Shown here: positions 7,168 through 13,613 of the stretch, one piece after another
Position numbering within the stretch: the first letter of the stretch is position 1
How the letters are laid out: the number at the start of each line of letters is the position of its first letter
Source of the DNA: Candidatus Tenebribacter mawsonii
GTDB lineage: Bacteria > Cloacimonadota > Cloacimonadia > Cloacimonadales > TCS61
Assembly (NCBI GenBank): GCA_030765665.1
Contig: JAVCCD010000311.1
Location: 1 to 21,330, forward strand
Direction of reading: 5' to 3'
Length of the DNA: 21,330 nt
Made by a program: the position numbers and the translations under genes
The notes under the pieces: model-generated
Told to the model about the DNA's origin: nothing
Databases searched by the model: none
Seen by the model: only the letters and a program-made list of their open reading frames with translations

Positions 7168-7500
7168 ATGGAAATCAAACAAGAGAAAAAGGGTGATGTA
7201 GCAGTAATGAATGTAAGCGGCAGGCTTGACGCAACAACAGCTACAGAATTAGAAGCTAGCTTAGTACCACTGATCGAACAAGATGGGAAAAAGATAATTC
7301 TGGATCTGGATGGTTTGGAATATATCAGCAGTGCAGGACTTCGTATTCTGCTGCTTGGCATGAAAATGATGAAAAAAGTTTCCGGGAAAATGGTGATCTG
7401 TGAAATGAGAGAACACATCCGTGAGATCTTTGAGATTGCAGGTTTCTTGCCGATCTTCACGATCGTTGCTACTCAGGAAGATGCTTTAGCAAAATTCTAA
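7168..7500 (+). CDS. STAS-domain anti-sigma factor antagonist
   Basis: The 110-residue protein is a single STAS domain of SpoIIAA/RsbV type. It shows the N-terminal GRLDATTATELE strand-helix and the phosphorylation loop YISSAGLRIL (52-61); Ser55 aligns with the phosphorylated serine of SpoIIAA. A strong GGAGG precedes the ATG. It is the last gene of the operon and is followed within 20 bases by a terminator. Predicted cycle: the kinase at 6736 phosphorylates Ser54/55, the SpoIIE phosphatase at 4816 removes the phosphate, and the unphosphorylated form captures the kinase. It could also serve the kinase domain encoded at 1610-3115. Confidence 0.93.
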   Translation: MEIKQEKKGDVAVMNVSGRLDATTATELEASLVPLIEQDGKKIILDLDGLEYISSAGLRILLLGMKMMKKVSGKMVICEMREHIREIFEIAGFLPIFTIVATQEDALAKF

Positions 7501-7517
7501 ATTATTAAGATTTTTGT

Positions 7518-7558
7518 AAAAGGCATTGCTCGTTTTGAGTAATGCCTTTTTGTTTTTT
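7518..7558 (+). terminator. Rho-independent terminator of the signalling operon
   Basis: AAAGGCATTGCTC (7518-7530, continuing into 7531) pairs with GAGTAATGCCTTT with one G.T wobble around a short GTTTT-like loop, followed by a T-rich tract to 7558. It lies just after the STAS stop codon. Confidence 0.9.
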
Positions 7559-7631
7559 ACAACCGCTGAATGTACGAGGCTCTTTAAAGGGTTGGAAAAT
7601 ATCAATGCACGCTAAAAGTAGCTTTCAAATA

Positions 7632-7656
7632 TTCGGATGTCTTGCGACAATCAGAA
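7632..7656 (-). repeat. REP-like imperfect palindrome, copy A
   Basis: On the minus strand TTCTGATTGTC (7656-7646) pairs with GACATCCGAA (7641-7632) around a 4-base loop. The stem has a T.C mismatch at position 4 and one bulged T at position 8. The two palindromes at 17541-17619 show exactly the same mismatch and bulge, with compensating base changes elsewhere. Confidence 0.55.
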
Positions 7657-7778
7657 GTTTGAGACTATTTACCATAGTGCCAAATGTCACCATACTGTTT
7701 TGTATAAAATTGAAAGAATATTTCTGGATGGTATTTAGACTTCTGTTCAAAAGCACGCTCAATTCAGACCATAGTTTT

Positions 7779-7810
7779 AAAGCCGTACGATAATAATTGT
7801 GCGGCTTTTT
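7779..7810 (+). terminator. Orphan terminator-like hairpin
   Basis: AAAGCCGTAC (7779-7788) pairs with GTGCGGCTTT (7799-7808) over 10 bp with one wobble, then TT. It lies 220 bases beyond the signalling-operon terminator and has no obvious gene in front of it. Confidence 0.55.
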
Positions 7811-8008
7811 GTATGGATAATTAATATACACTGATCTTTTCTTCTTTTATTTTGACAAAATTATCTCACATTAAAGCAAGATAAACAACGTCAATAAAAT
7901 AAGTTAATAAAATTGTATGATTTAAGGATTAATAAACTATTGAACATTTCAGAGATTATTTAATGAGTGGTTTATATTGAGAATACTCTTGCAAAAGCAA
8001 CAAATAAT

Positions 8009-8037
8009 TTGACAGTAAACTTAGAACAGCTTAATTA
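8009..8037 (+). promoter_or_regulatory. Candidate promoter for the CBS-domain gene
   Basis: TTGACA (8009-8014), a 17-base spacer and TAATTA (8032-8037) lie 60 bases before the ATG at 8098. The -35 is perfect and the -10 weak. Confidence 0.3.
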
Positions 8038-8097
8038 GGAGTCGAGTTTTAGAAAATTTAAAAATAGAATAAATATTTTAAGAACAAAGGAGTTATT

Positions 8098-8553
8098 ATG
8101 AATAGAAGACTAATTGATGTATGTAAATTAAAAGAGAATATTATTACAATTGAACCAGATGCTACTATTAAAGAAGCTGTTTATCAGTTAAATAAGCATA
8201 AAATTGGTTGCCTTATTGTGATGACGGATACTAATATTTTAGGAATTATTTCCGAACGCGATATTCTTAGTAAGCTTGGAAAGACAAGTGTGAATGATGA
8301 AATTCATGGTGTTAAGATAAGTGAGATAATGACACCAAAAGAAGAGCTTATTATTGGTCATCCAGAAGATACAGTTGAATATTTGATGAACATAATGAAT
8401 GAGAAAAAGATCCGTCATATCCCTCTTGTTAGTGATGAAGGAAAATTAGTTTGTCTTACATCGATCAGAGATATTATTAGAATTCTATTGAAGGATTCTA
8501 AAGCTAAAGTAAAATATTTATCAGACTATGTTCAAGGAAAATATCCAGGCTAA
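8098..8553 (+). CDS. Two-CBS-domain protein
   Basis: The 151-residue product is almost entirely a CBS pair: CBS1 at about residues 8-62 (ATIKEAVYQLNKHKIGCLIV, GIISERDIL) and CBS2 at about 77-140 (MTPKEELI, EKKIRHIPLVSDEGKLVCLTSIRDI). Such modules bind adenine nucleotides (AMP/ATP/NAD or similar) and usually report energy or redox state. There is no attached enzyme or DNA-binding domain, so the partner is unknown. An AAAGGAG ribosome site precedes the ATG. It is a single-gene unit, convergent with the hydrogenase operon and sharing the terminator between them; that position does not prove a functional link. Confidence 0.92.
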   Translation: MNRRLIDVCKLKENIITIEPDATIKEAVYQLNKHKIGCLIVMTDTNILGIISERDILSKLGKTSVNDEIHGVKISEIMTPKEELIIGHPEDTVEYLMNIMNEKKIRHIPLVSDEGKLVCLTSIRDIIRILLKDSKAKVKYLSDYVQGKYPG

Positions 8554-8575
8554 GATTTAGTTTATAATTTCGCAC

Positions 8576-8605
8576 AAAAGTCCTCCACTAGCGGAGGACT
8601 TTTTT
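8576..8605. terminator. Bidirectional terminator between the CBS gene and the hydrogenase operon
   Basis: AAAAGTCCTCC (8576-8586) and GGAGGACTTTT (8593-8603) form a perfect 11-bp stem with a six-base loop. A T-run follows on the plus strand, and four T lie at the foot of the stem on the minus strand. It overlaps the stop codon of the maturation-protease gene (8604-8606), so it can end both transcripts. Confidence 0.88.
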
Positions 8606-9056
8606 ATTTGTTGATTTTCCGTAACAAAATTTCTGCAGAATTTAATACGCATATAGAAATTATTTCACCAAACTTCACATTTTCAGGTTGGACTCCCAAT
8701 AGATAAGTTTTCATTTTAAAAAATTCAGAAATTCTTTTCACTGATATTGTATGTGTGTTAACTGTGAAATCTTGAACCTTCTCAATTGGTAAAAAGTCTA
8801 TGAACCCCGGTTCTTTACTAAAATCTGTGCAATCCACAAGGATAAGAATTTCTGGATCTATTGAGTTGATCTTTCCAACGAATTTTTCTATACCACTTTC
8901 AACAATTAGAGTGTTAATTTTATTAGTTTTCTTAATGTTTTTGCAGATGTAAATACCAATTCCATCATCACTTTTTAAGGCATTGCCAATACCAACGAAT
9001 AGTATTTTTTTTATTTTAAGTAGTCTGAGTAATTTACTAAATGTATTTTCATTCAT
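8604..9056 (-). CDS. [NiFe] hydrogenase maturation protease (HycI type)
   Basis: The enzyme removes the C-terminal peptide of the hydrogenase large subunit after nickel insertion. The 150-residue product has the family hallmarks: VGIGNALKSDDGIG (21-34), D75 in LVDCTDF, H102 in NTHTIS (the expected Ni-sensing acidic and His residues), and GVQPENV near 121-127, as in HycI-like proteases. I use the ATG at 9056; the TTG directly before it (9059) is possible. No clear ribosome site is present, and coupling to the NuoI-like gene eight bases upstream is likely. It is the last gene of the operon. Its natural substrate is the large subunit encoded at 15448-16647, which keeps a 36-residue tail after the DPCxxCxxR motif. 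The other maturation genes (hypA-F) are not in this window. Confidence 0.9.
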   Translation of the reverse strand: MNENTFSKLLRLLKIKKILFVGIGNALKSDDGIGIYICKNIKKTNKINTLIVESGIEKFVGKINSIDPEILILVDCTDFSKEPGFIDFLPIEKVQDFTVNTHTISVKRISEFFKMKTYLLGVQPENVKFGEIISICVLNSAEILLRKINK

Positions 9057-9064
9057 CAATTTTT

Positions 9065-9676
9065 TTATGTTAAATTCTTAATTTGAACTTGTCTGTTACA
9101 ATTCGGACAAAGAGTATTAAACATATCCTTGCGTTTAAGACCATCCTGTATTGTAACCTTGATATCCTCTTCCCTCGCCAATTGTAATCTCTCATTTAAC
9201 ATATTAAGATTTAATATGGAGGAATAAGCTTTGGGACCCAGTTTTTCATGAATGAATTTCATATGATCTTTTGTTGTAATTATAGTTCCACAACTATTAC
9301 AGATAAGAAGTTCTCTTTCTTGAGTTTCTATAAGCGTACTCCTATCAAAACAAGAAAGTTCGTATTCTTCATCAGATAGCTTTACTCCATTCCCTGTTAT
9401 ACAATGCTCTTCACATTTTCCGCAAAAAATACATGTACCATAATCCCTAGTAATTGTTCTAATCCCTTTTGAAGAGTCATCAATAAAAGTAATTGCATCT
9501 GCTGGGCATACATTTGCACAAGTTTCACAACCTACACAGTTATCTTCATCTACAATCGGTTTTCCGCGATAACCAGCAAATGGTTTGAAATCTCCAGCCG
9601 GAAATTTAGTTGTATATGGTTTTGTAAATAATGAAGTTATTGCTTCTTTTAATTCTCTCAATTTTGGATACTTCAT
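9065..9676 (-). CDS. mbhN: NuoI-like 2x[4Fe-4S] ferredoxin subunit with C-terminal CxxC pairs
   Basis: Electron-transfer subunit of the hydrogenase peripheral arm, related to NuoI, MbhN, EchF and HyfH. The 203-residue product has two classical cluster motifs: C47-C50-C53...C57 and C82-C85-C88...C92. Beyond these it carries a tail with two CxxC pairs (C126/C129 in ICNSCG and C190/C193 in CPNCNR), which could bind zinc or another cluster, a layout reminiscent of HycF/HyfH-type proteins. The gene start overlaps the mrpG-like stop (ATGA), and it lies at the far 3' end of the operon, away from the other core subunits, as mbhN does in Pyrococcus. It should pass electrons towards the NuoB-like small subunit. 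Confidence 0.9.
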   Translation of the reverse strand: MKYPKLRELKEAITSLFTKPYTTKFPAGDFKPFAGYRGKPIVDEDNCVGCETCANVCPADAITFIDDSSKGIRTITRDYGTCIFCGKCEEHCITGNGVKLSDEEYELSCFDRSTLIETQERELLICNSCGTIITTKDHMKFIHEKLGPKAYSSILNLNMLNERLQLAREEDIKVTIQDGLKRKDMFNTLCPNCNRQVQIKNLT

Positions 9677-9999
9677 TTTTGAACATCCTTATAATCATCA
9701 ATAACGGATTTATCCCAGAGTTTGATTCCAGATTTATAAGATCCTCGTATGAGAGCATGCGCAGCAACAGTCGATGCAAAAAACAAAAGTGGTATTGCGA
9801 TAAGTGCTTTCATACCTATTGCTGAAAAACCGTATTTAATAAATATCCCAAATAGGATACTGCAGGTTCCTAGCGTAACTGATTTCGTAGCTGATTGCAG
9901 ACGGTTGTAAACATCAGGAAGACGGATCAATCCTATGCATCCAAACAGATCGAATACAACTCCGATTATAATAAATATTAAGCTTATTGTATCACTCAT
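9673..9999 (-). CDS. mrpG: MrpG/MnhG-like antiporter subunit
   Basis: Small membrane subunit (108 residues) of the Mrp-type Na+/H+ antiporter module. About three transmembrane helices are visible (~5-25, ~38-60, ~63-85), with the family signature GLIRLPDVYNRLQSATKS (23-40). It overlaps mrpF by eight bases and the NuoI-like gene by four, so translation is coupled. Equivalent to MbhC in Pyrococcus-type membrane-bound hydrogenase. Confidence 0.9.
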   Translation of the reverse strand: MSDTISLIFIIIGVVFDLFGCIGLIRLPDVYNRLQSATKSVTLGTCSILFGIFIKYGFSAIGMKALIAIPLLFFASTVAAHALIRGSYKSGIKLWDKSVIDDYKDVQK

Positions 10000-10252
10000 C
10001 TAATTTTTTCCCCGTTAAATATTTTGCTAAGGTTATCGTTCCAATAAAGCTTAAAAGTATCCACGCTATCGCAATATCTATAAGAAATAACCTACCTGTT
10101 ATTAATACCATTAAACCGCATATTCCTACTACTAGAATTCCAAAGATATCTATCGCTACCATTCTATCTGCTATTGATGGACCGAATACAACTCTGAAGA
10201 AACAACAGAAACTTAATCCGATCAGGACATAAAGGAGTAGATTAATAATCAT
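9992..10252 (-). CDS. mrpF: MrpF/MnhF-like antiporter subunit
   Basis: The 86-residue product has three transmembrane helices and the MrpF signature RVVFGPSIADRMVAIDIFG (20-38). It overlaps the mrpE-like stop by four bases (ATGA) and the mrpG-like start by eight. Equivalent to MbhB; part of the ion-translocating membrane arm together with MrpE and MrpG. Confidence 0.9.
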   Translation of the reverse strand: MIINLLLYVLIGLSFCCFFRVVFGPSIADRMVAIDIFGILVVGICGLMVLITGRLFLIDIAIAWILLSFIGTITLAKYLTGKKLDE

Positions 10253-10734
10253 TCGAATATCCTTTTTATATATTTTTCAAATCTTCCTAAGATCTTGTTT
10301 GTATATTGCTCTGGCTCTTTGCTGCTCACAAATATCCAGTGAATGTAAAATTCATCATCAATAATATCTACCGTGATTGTTCCAGGAGTCATCGTAATAG
10401 AATTTGCCAGGAATGTCTTCCCGATATCTGTTTTTAGAGCAGTTTTAACTTTTACAATTCCTGGTTTTATTGGCATTGAAGGGCTCAATACTCGATAAGC
10501 AACATCAAGGTTAGCTTTAATACATTCCCAGATAAAAATGACTAAGTAAATAATTATCCAGAAGTATCTTTGAAGTTGGAAAAATTTCTTTGAATCCTTC
10601 AGAAAACTTTTTCCAAACACTAATGATGTTAATAGAGCAACAAGCGCTCCCACAATCAGATTGGGAGTTTCCAGATTAAATGTGATTAGCAACCAGAGAA
10701 CAAAAATAATAATAAAAAGCGTAATATATTTCAT
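10249..10734 (-). CDS. mrpE: MrpE/MnhE-like antiporter subunit
   Basis: The 161-residue product matches MrpE in length and layout: hydrophobic helices in the first ~75 residues, then a soluble domain with ANSITMTPGTITVDI (110-124) and FYIHWI (128-133), both typical of the family. Equivalent to MbhA. It starts two bases after the mrpD-like stop. It has no catalytic residues of its own and likely helps assemble the antiporter block. Confidence 0.9.
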   Translation of the reverse strand: MKYITLFIIIFVLWLLITFNLETPNLIVGALVALLTSLVFGKSFLKDSKKFFQLQRYFWIIIYLVIFIWECIKANLDVAYRVLSPSMPIKPGIVKVKTALKTDIGKTFLANSITMTPGTITVDIIDDEFYIHWIFVSSKEPEQYTNKILGRFEKYIKRIFE

Positions 10735-10736
10735 AT

Positions 10737-12290
10737 TTACATCCCTAGAATTTTCGTTGAATAATCAGCTGTATTTATCAATACATCCACTGCTGGTTTT
10801 AAGAAGATTTCCCGTACATCAGGAATAACCAACAAACTTAATGTTATACACAACAGAGCCATAACTATCATAGAAAATGCCATCGAGAATGGCACTTCTT
10901 TTATCTTTTTTTCTTTCCATTTAGAACCATCATTGTTATAAAAAGTATATTTTTGTAATTTCATAAAGTAAGCAATTGTGATCACACTTACTAAAACAGC
11001 CAGAAAAGCCAGAACATAATATTGAGCTTGAATTGCTGCGATAATTATTATCAACTTACTAAAGAATCCATTAAAAGGAGGTATACCTGATATTGCCAGA
11101 GATCCTACAAGAGATGTTCGTGATGTTATCGGCAGAACTTCAGAGAGTCCTCCCATTTTTCTCATGTCACGTGTTCCTGTTCGATATTCCACAGCTCCTG
11201 CACTTAAGAACAATAATCCTTTAAAAATTGAGTGATTGAGAAGATGAAACAATCCACCAGTAATTGATAATGCAGCTACTGCTTTATTTCCACCAGTTGC
11301 CAGAACCAGCATTCCAATTCCTAATCCCAAAACAATATATCCAATTTGACTAATACTGGAATATGCCAGCATTCGCTTAATATCCCACTGCCCAATCGCA
11401 AGCAATCCACCAATAATCATCGAAATCGTACCCAGCACAGTTATGGTCATTGATAATTCGTATGAAAGGGGGAACATATTGAAGAACAAGCGTATGATAA
11501 CATAGATTCCAACTGCTTTTATCAAAACACCTGAAAGCATTGCAGAAATGGGAGAAGGTGCAGAGGAGTGTGCATCAGGTAACCATGTATGGAAAGGAAA
11601 TATCGCTGCTTTTAATCCAAAACCTGCGATCAATAGAACAGAAATAAACTTAATGAACACATTTGTTCCCGTTGGAGAGCTGCAATTTATTGTTAATTGT
11701 CTTGAGATATCAGCAATATTTAGAGTTCCCGTATTCCAGTATATCAACCCTATTGCCAATAGAATTATTAGTGATGCAATTCCTCCAAGAACCTGATATT
11801 TAAAGGATGCTTCTAACTGTTGCTTCTCAACACCAAATGCCACGAGGGCATAAGACGAAATTGCTGCGATTTCCAAAAACACAAAGATATTAAATATATC
11901 ACCACTTAAAACAATTCCGTTCATTCCAGCTATCATCAGGCTAAACAAAACATAGAACTTTCTTTCTGAAGTGTATTGTTTTGTGTATGAAAGTGAATAG
12001 AAAATTGCTAGGAATCCAACTAAAGAGATAACCAATAATATCAATTTAGTTAATCCATCCATAACCATATAAATAGCAATTGGAATGCCATTTACCGGTT
12101 CAAATCCACCAACTTTATAAATTAATGTTCCTTCTGAATTTATTATGAAGTGAAAAGTGAGATAAACTAAACTTAACATGAAAATGGGTGTTATAAACTT
12201 ATTTATGTTTTTAATGAACCTGCCAAGCATTGCCATTAAAAATGCACAACCCAATGGTATAATTACAAATAGTGGAATTAAAGAATTCAT
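10737..12290 (-). CDS. mrpD: MrpD/NuoN-like ion-translocating antiporter subunit
   Basis: The 517-residue product is a 14-helix type antiporter subunit of the complex I/Mrp superfamily. The key ion-path residues are all present: E140 in FVFLEIAAISSYAL (TM5), K227 in GLKAAIFPFHTWLPDAH (TM7) and K258 in LIKAVGIY (TM8). That makes it the most likely site of Na+ or H+ pumping in this complex, equivalent to MbhH. The start at 12290 follows the mrpC-like stop by three bases, and the ribosome site lies in the end of that gene (AAAGGGATAAAA). Contrast the 609-residue NuoL-like subunit at 13614, where the TM5 glutamate is missing. Confidence 0.92.
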   Translation of the reverse strand: MNSLIPLFVIIPLGCAFLMAMLGRFIKNINKFITPIFMLSLVYLTFHFIINSEGTLIYKVGGFEPVNGIPIAIYMVMDGLTKLILLVISLVGFLAIFYSLSYTKQYTSERKFYVLFSLMIAGMNGIVLSGDIFNIFVFLEIAAISSYALVAFGVEKQQLEASFKYQVLGGIASLIILLAIGLIYWNTGTLNIADISRQLTINCSSPTGTNVFIKFISVLLIAGFGLKAAIFPFHTWLPDAHSSAPSPISAMLSGVLIKAVGIYVIIRLFFNMFPLSYELSMTITVLGTISMIIGGLLAIGQWDIKRMLAYSSISQIGYIVLGLGIGMLVLATGGNKAVAALSITGGLFHLLNHSIFKGLLFLSAGAVEYRTGTRDMRKMGGLSEVLPITSRTSLVGSLAISGIPPFNGFFSKLIIIIAAIQAQYYVLAFLAVLVSVITIAYFMKLQKYTFYNNDGSKWKEKKIKEVPFSMAFSMIVMALLCITLSLLVIPDVREIFLKPAVDVLINTADYSTKILGM

Positions 12291-12293
12291 TTT

Positions 12294-12632
12294 TTATCCC
12301 TTTAGATCTTTGATCTTATTAATATCAAACGTTCCATATTTTTGGTATAACCTGATAGCAACAGCAAGCAAAAGTGCTGTTGTAGCAAGTCCGATCACGA
12401 TAGAAGTTAGTATCATTGCCTGAGGTAAAGGATCAACGAATTTGGAATGTTCAAACCCTTTAGTAATTATCGGTGCTGTTCCTCCCTCAATGTAACCAAT
12501 CATGATAAAAAACAGATTTATACTATATTCCATGATCGCAATCCCAATAATTATTTTTATCAAATTTCTCTTAGAGACTACACCATACAACCCAACGAGA
12601 AAAAGTATAAAACATAATATATATATTATCAT
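12294..12632 (-). CDS. mrpC: MrpC/NuoK-like antiporter subunit
   Basis: The 112-residue product has three transmembrane helices and the MrpC signature VDPLPQAMILTSIVIGLA (67-84). It overlaps the mrpB-like stop (ATGA). MrpC is the homologue of NuoK and MbhG, and contributes to the ion path between the antiporter subunits. Confidence 0.92.
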   Translation of the reverse strand: MIIYILCFILFLVGLYGVVSKRNLIKIIIGIAIMEYSINLFFIMIGYIEGGTAPIITKGFEHSKFVDPLPQAMILTSIVIGLATTALLLAVAIRLYQKYGTFDINKIKDLKG

Positions 12633-13069
12633 TTTTTCTCCTCATCTTTATATACTACCATAGCAATAAATATTGTAGCAATAGCTGCACAAACTTCAGC
12701 TCCAACAACTATATTTTCTATAGGGATAAAACCACCGCTAATAAGTTTTCCCAGTTCTCCTTTATCTAAGAAATTTGCAAAGAAAACAACACCTCCAGAG
12801 AAAAGAAGTCCTAACCCTGCAAGAATTAAAAAGCCAAGAATTGCAGCACTTTCCATAAATTCCAAGCCCTCTTCTTCTTTACGTAAATTAGGCAGAATAT
12901 TGCCATTTGCAAGAATCTGTAGAATAAATGCTCCAGCCATTATTACACCACCGGCAAATCCTCCACCAGGAGTAAGATGACCATGCAAAATTATATATAA
13001 ACCGAACATAAAAATTACTGGGCATATTATCTGACCGATCTTCTTAACGATTATAGTCATACCTTTCAT
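12629..13069 (-). CDS. mrpB: MrpB/MnhB-domain antiporter subunit (MbhF-like)
   Basis: The 146-residue membrane protein has about four helices and the MnhB hallmark HGHLTPGGGFAGGVIMAGAF (29-48). It starts two bases after the upstream gene and overlaps the mrpC-like start by four. Equivalent to MbhF. Together with the MbhDE-like protein it replaces the C-terminal part of MrpA/MrpB in classical antiporters. Confidence 0.9.
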   Translation of the reverse strand: MKGMTIIVKKIGQIICPVIFMFGLYIILHGHLTPGGGFAGGVIMAGAFILQILANGNILPNLRKEEEGLEFMESAAILGFLILAGLGLLFSGGVVFFANFLDKGELGKLISGGFIPIENIVVGAEVCAAIATIFIAMVVYKDEEKK

Positions 13070-13071
13070 AA

Positions 13072-13602
13072 TTATTTTTCCTTCTTCCCTTTTATCCTGA
13101 GGATAGTAAGAACACCGATTACCGCAGTAAAAAGCACAGTTGCTTCACCAAGTGTATCATAAGCTCTATAATCAAAAACAACACCCGTTACAAGATTTGC
13201 ACTCTTTGTATGCTGGGCTCCGTCAATATAGGGTTGTGCCATTCGCATAGTATCAGCTCCAAATTGACTCAGACATCCTGTTGCTCTATCAAAGATCAAA
13301 ATAAAAACAAGTGCAGCTATTAACGTAATTGCATAATATATAGCTATCTTTGGTTTAAATTCCATTTTAGGGATTTTACTTTGAGTATTCTTAATTGCAG
13401 CTATCATTATTATCAGCGTTGCTACTTCTACAACAACCTGCACAATTGCCAAATCCGGAGCTTGTAATAATAAAAATGCTATAACTAACCCGAACCCAAC
13501 TATCCCATATGAGATTACTGCCGAGAGCAGATCACTTGCATTTAAAGAATAGATTGAACCCAAGATCATTAGAACAAGGATGATGATTAAATAAAGTTCC
13601 AT
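13072..13602 (-). CDS. MbhD+MbhE-like membrane subunit (DUF4040 region plus MrpA C-terminal-like region)
   Basis: The 176-residue product appears to join two parts that are separate genes (mbhD, mbhE) in Pyrococcus. Residues ~1-75 carry three helices with LLQAPDLAIVQVVVEVATL, the DUF4040/MbhD pattern. Residues ~85-176 carry a further helix, a loop and then DYRAYDTLGEATVLFTAVIG, the MbhE / MrpA C-terminal pattern. Both glutamates of the E-V-A-T and G-E-A motifs, implicated in ion transfer in this family, are present. The ribosome site AGAGGG overlaps the end of the NuoL-like gene. Confidence 0.82.
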   Translation of the reverse strand: MELYLIIILVLMILGSIYSLNASDLLSAVISYGIVGFGLVIAFLLLQAPDLAIVQVVVEVATLIIMIAAIKNTQSKIPKMEFKPKIAIYYAITLIAALVFILIFDRATGCLSQFGADTMRMAQPYIDGAQHTKSANLVTGVVFDYRAYDTLGEATVLFTAVIGVLTILRIKGKKEK

Positions 13603-13613
13603 ATATTATCCCT

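Larger units (their letters stand above)
7559..8097. other. Gene-poor stretch between the signalling operon and the CBS gene
   Basis: About 540 bases contain no frame with a convincing ribosome site or recognisable protein; the open frames in both directions are short and of odd composition. It holds one REP-like palindrome (7632-7656), an orphan terminator-like hairpin (7779-7810) and a candidate promoter for the CBS gene (8009-8037). The part from 7559 to 7810 could be a decayed gene or a small RNA ending at the second hairpin; I cannot decide. Confidence 0.6.
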
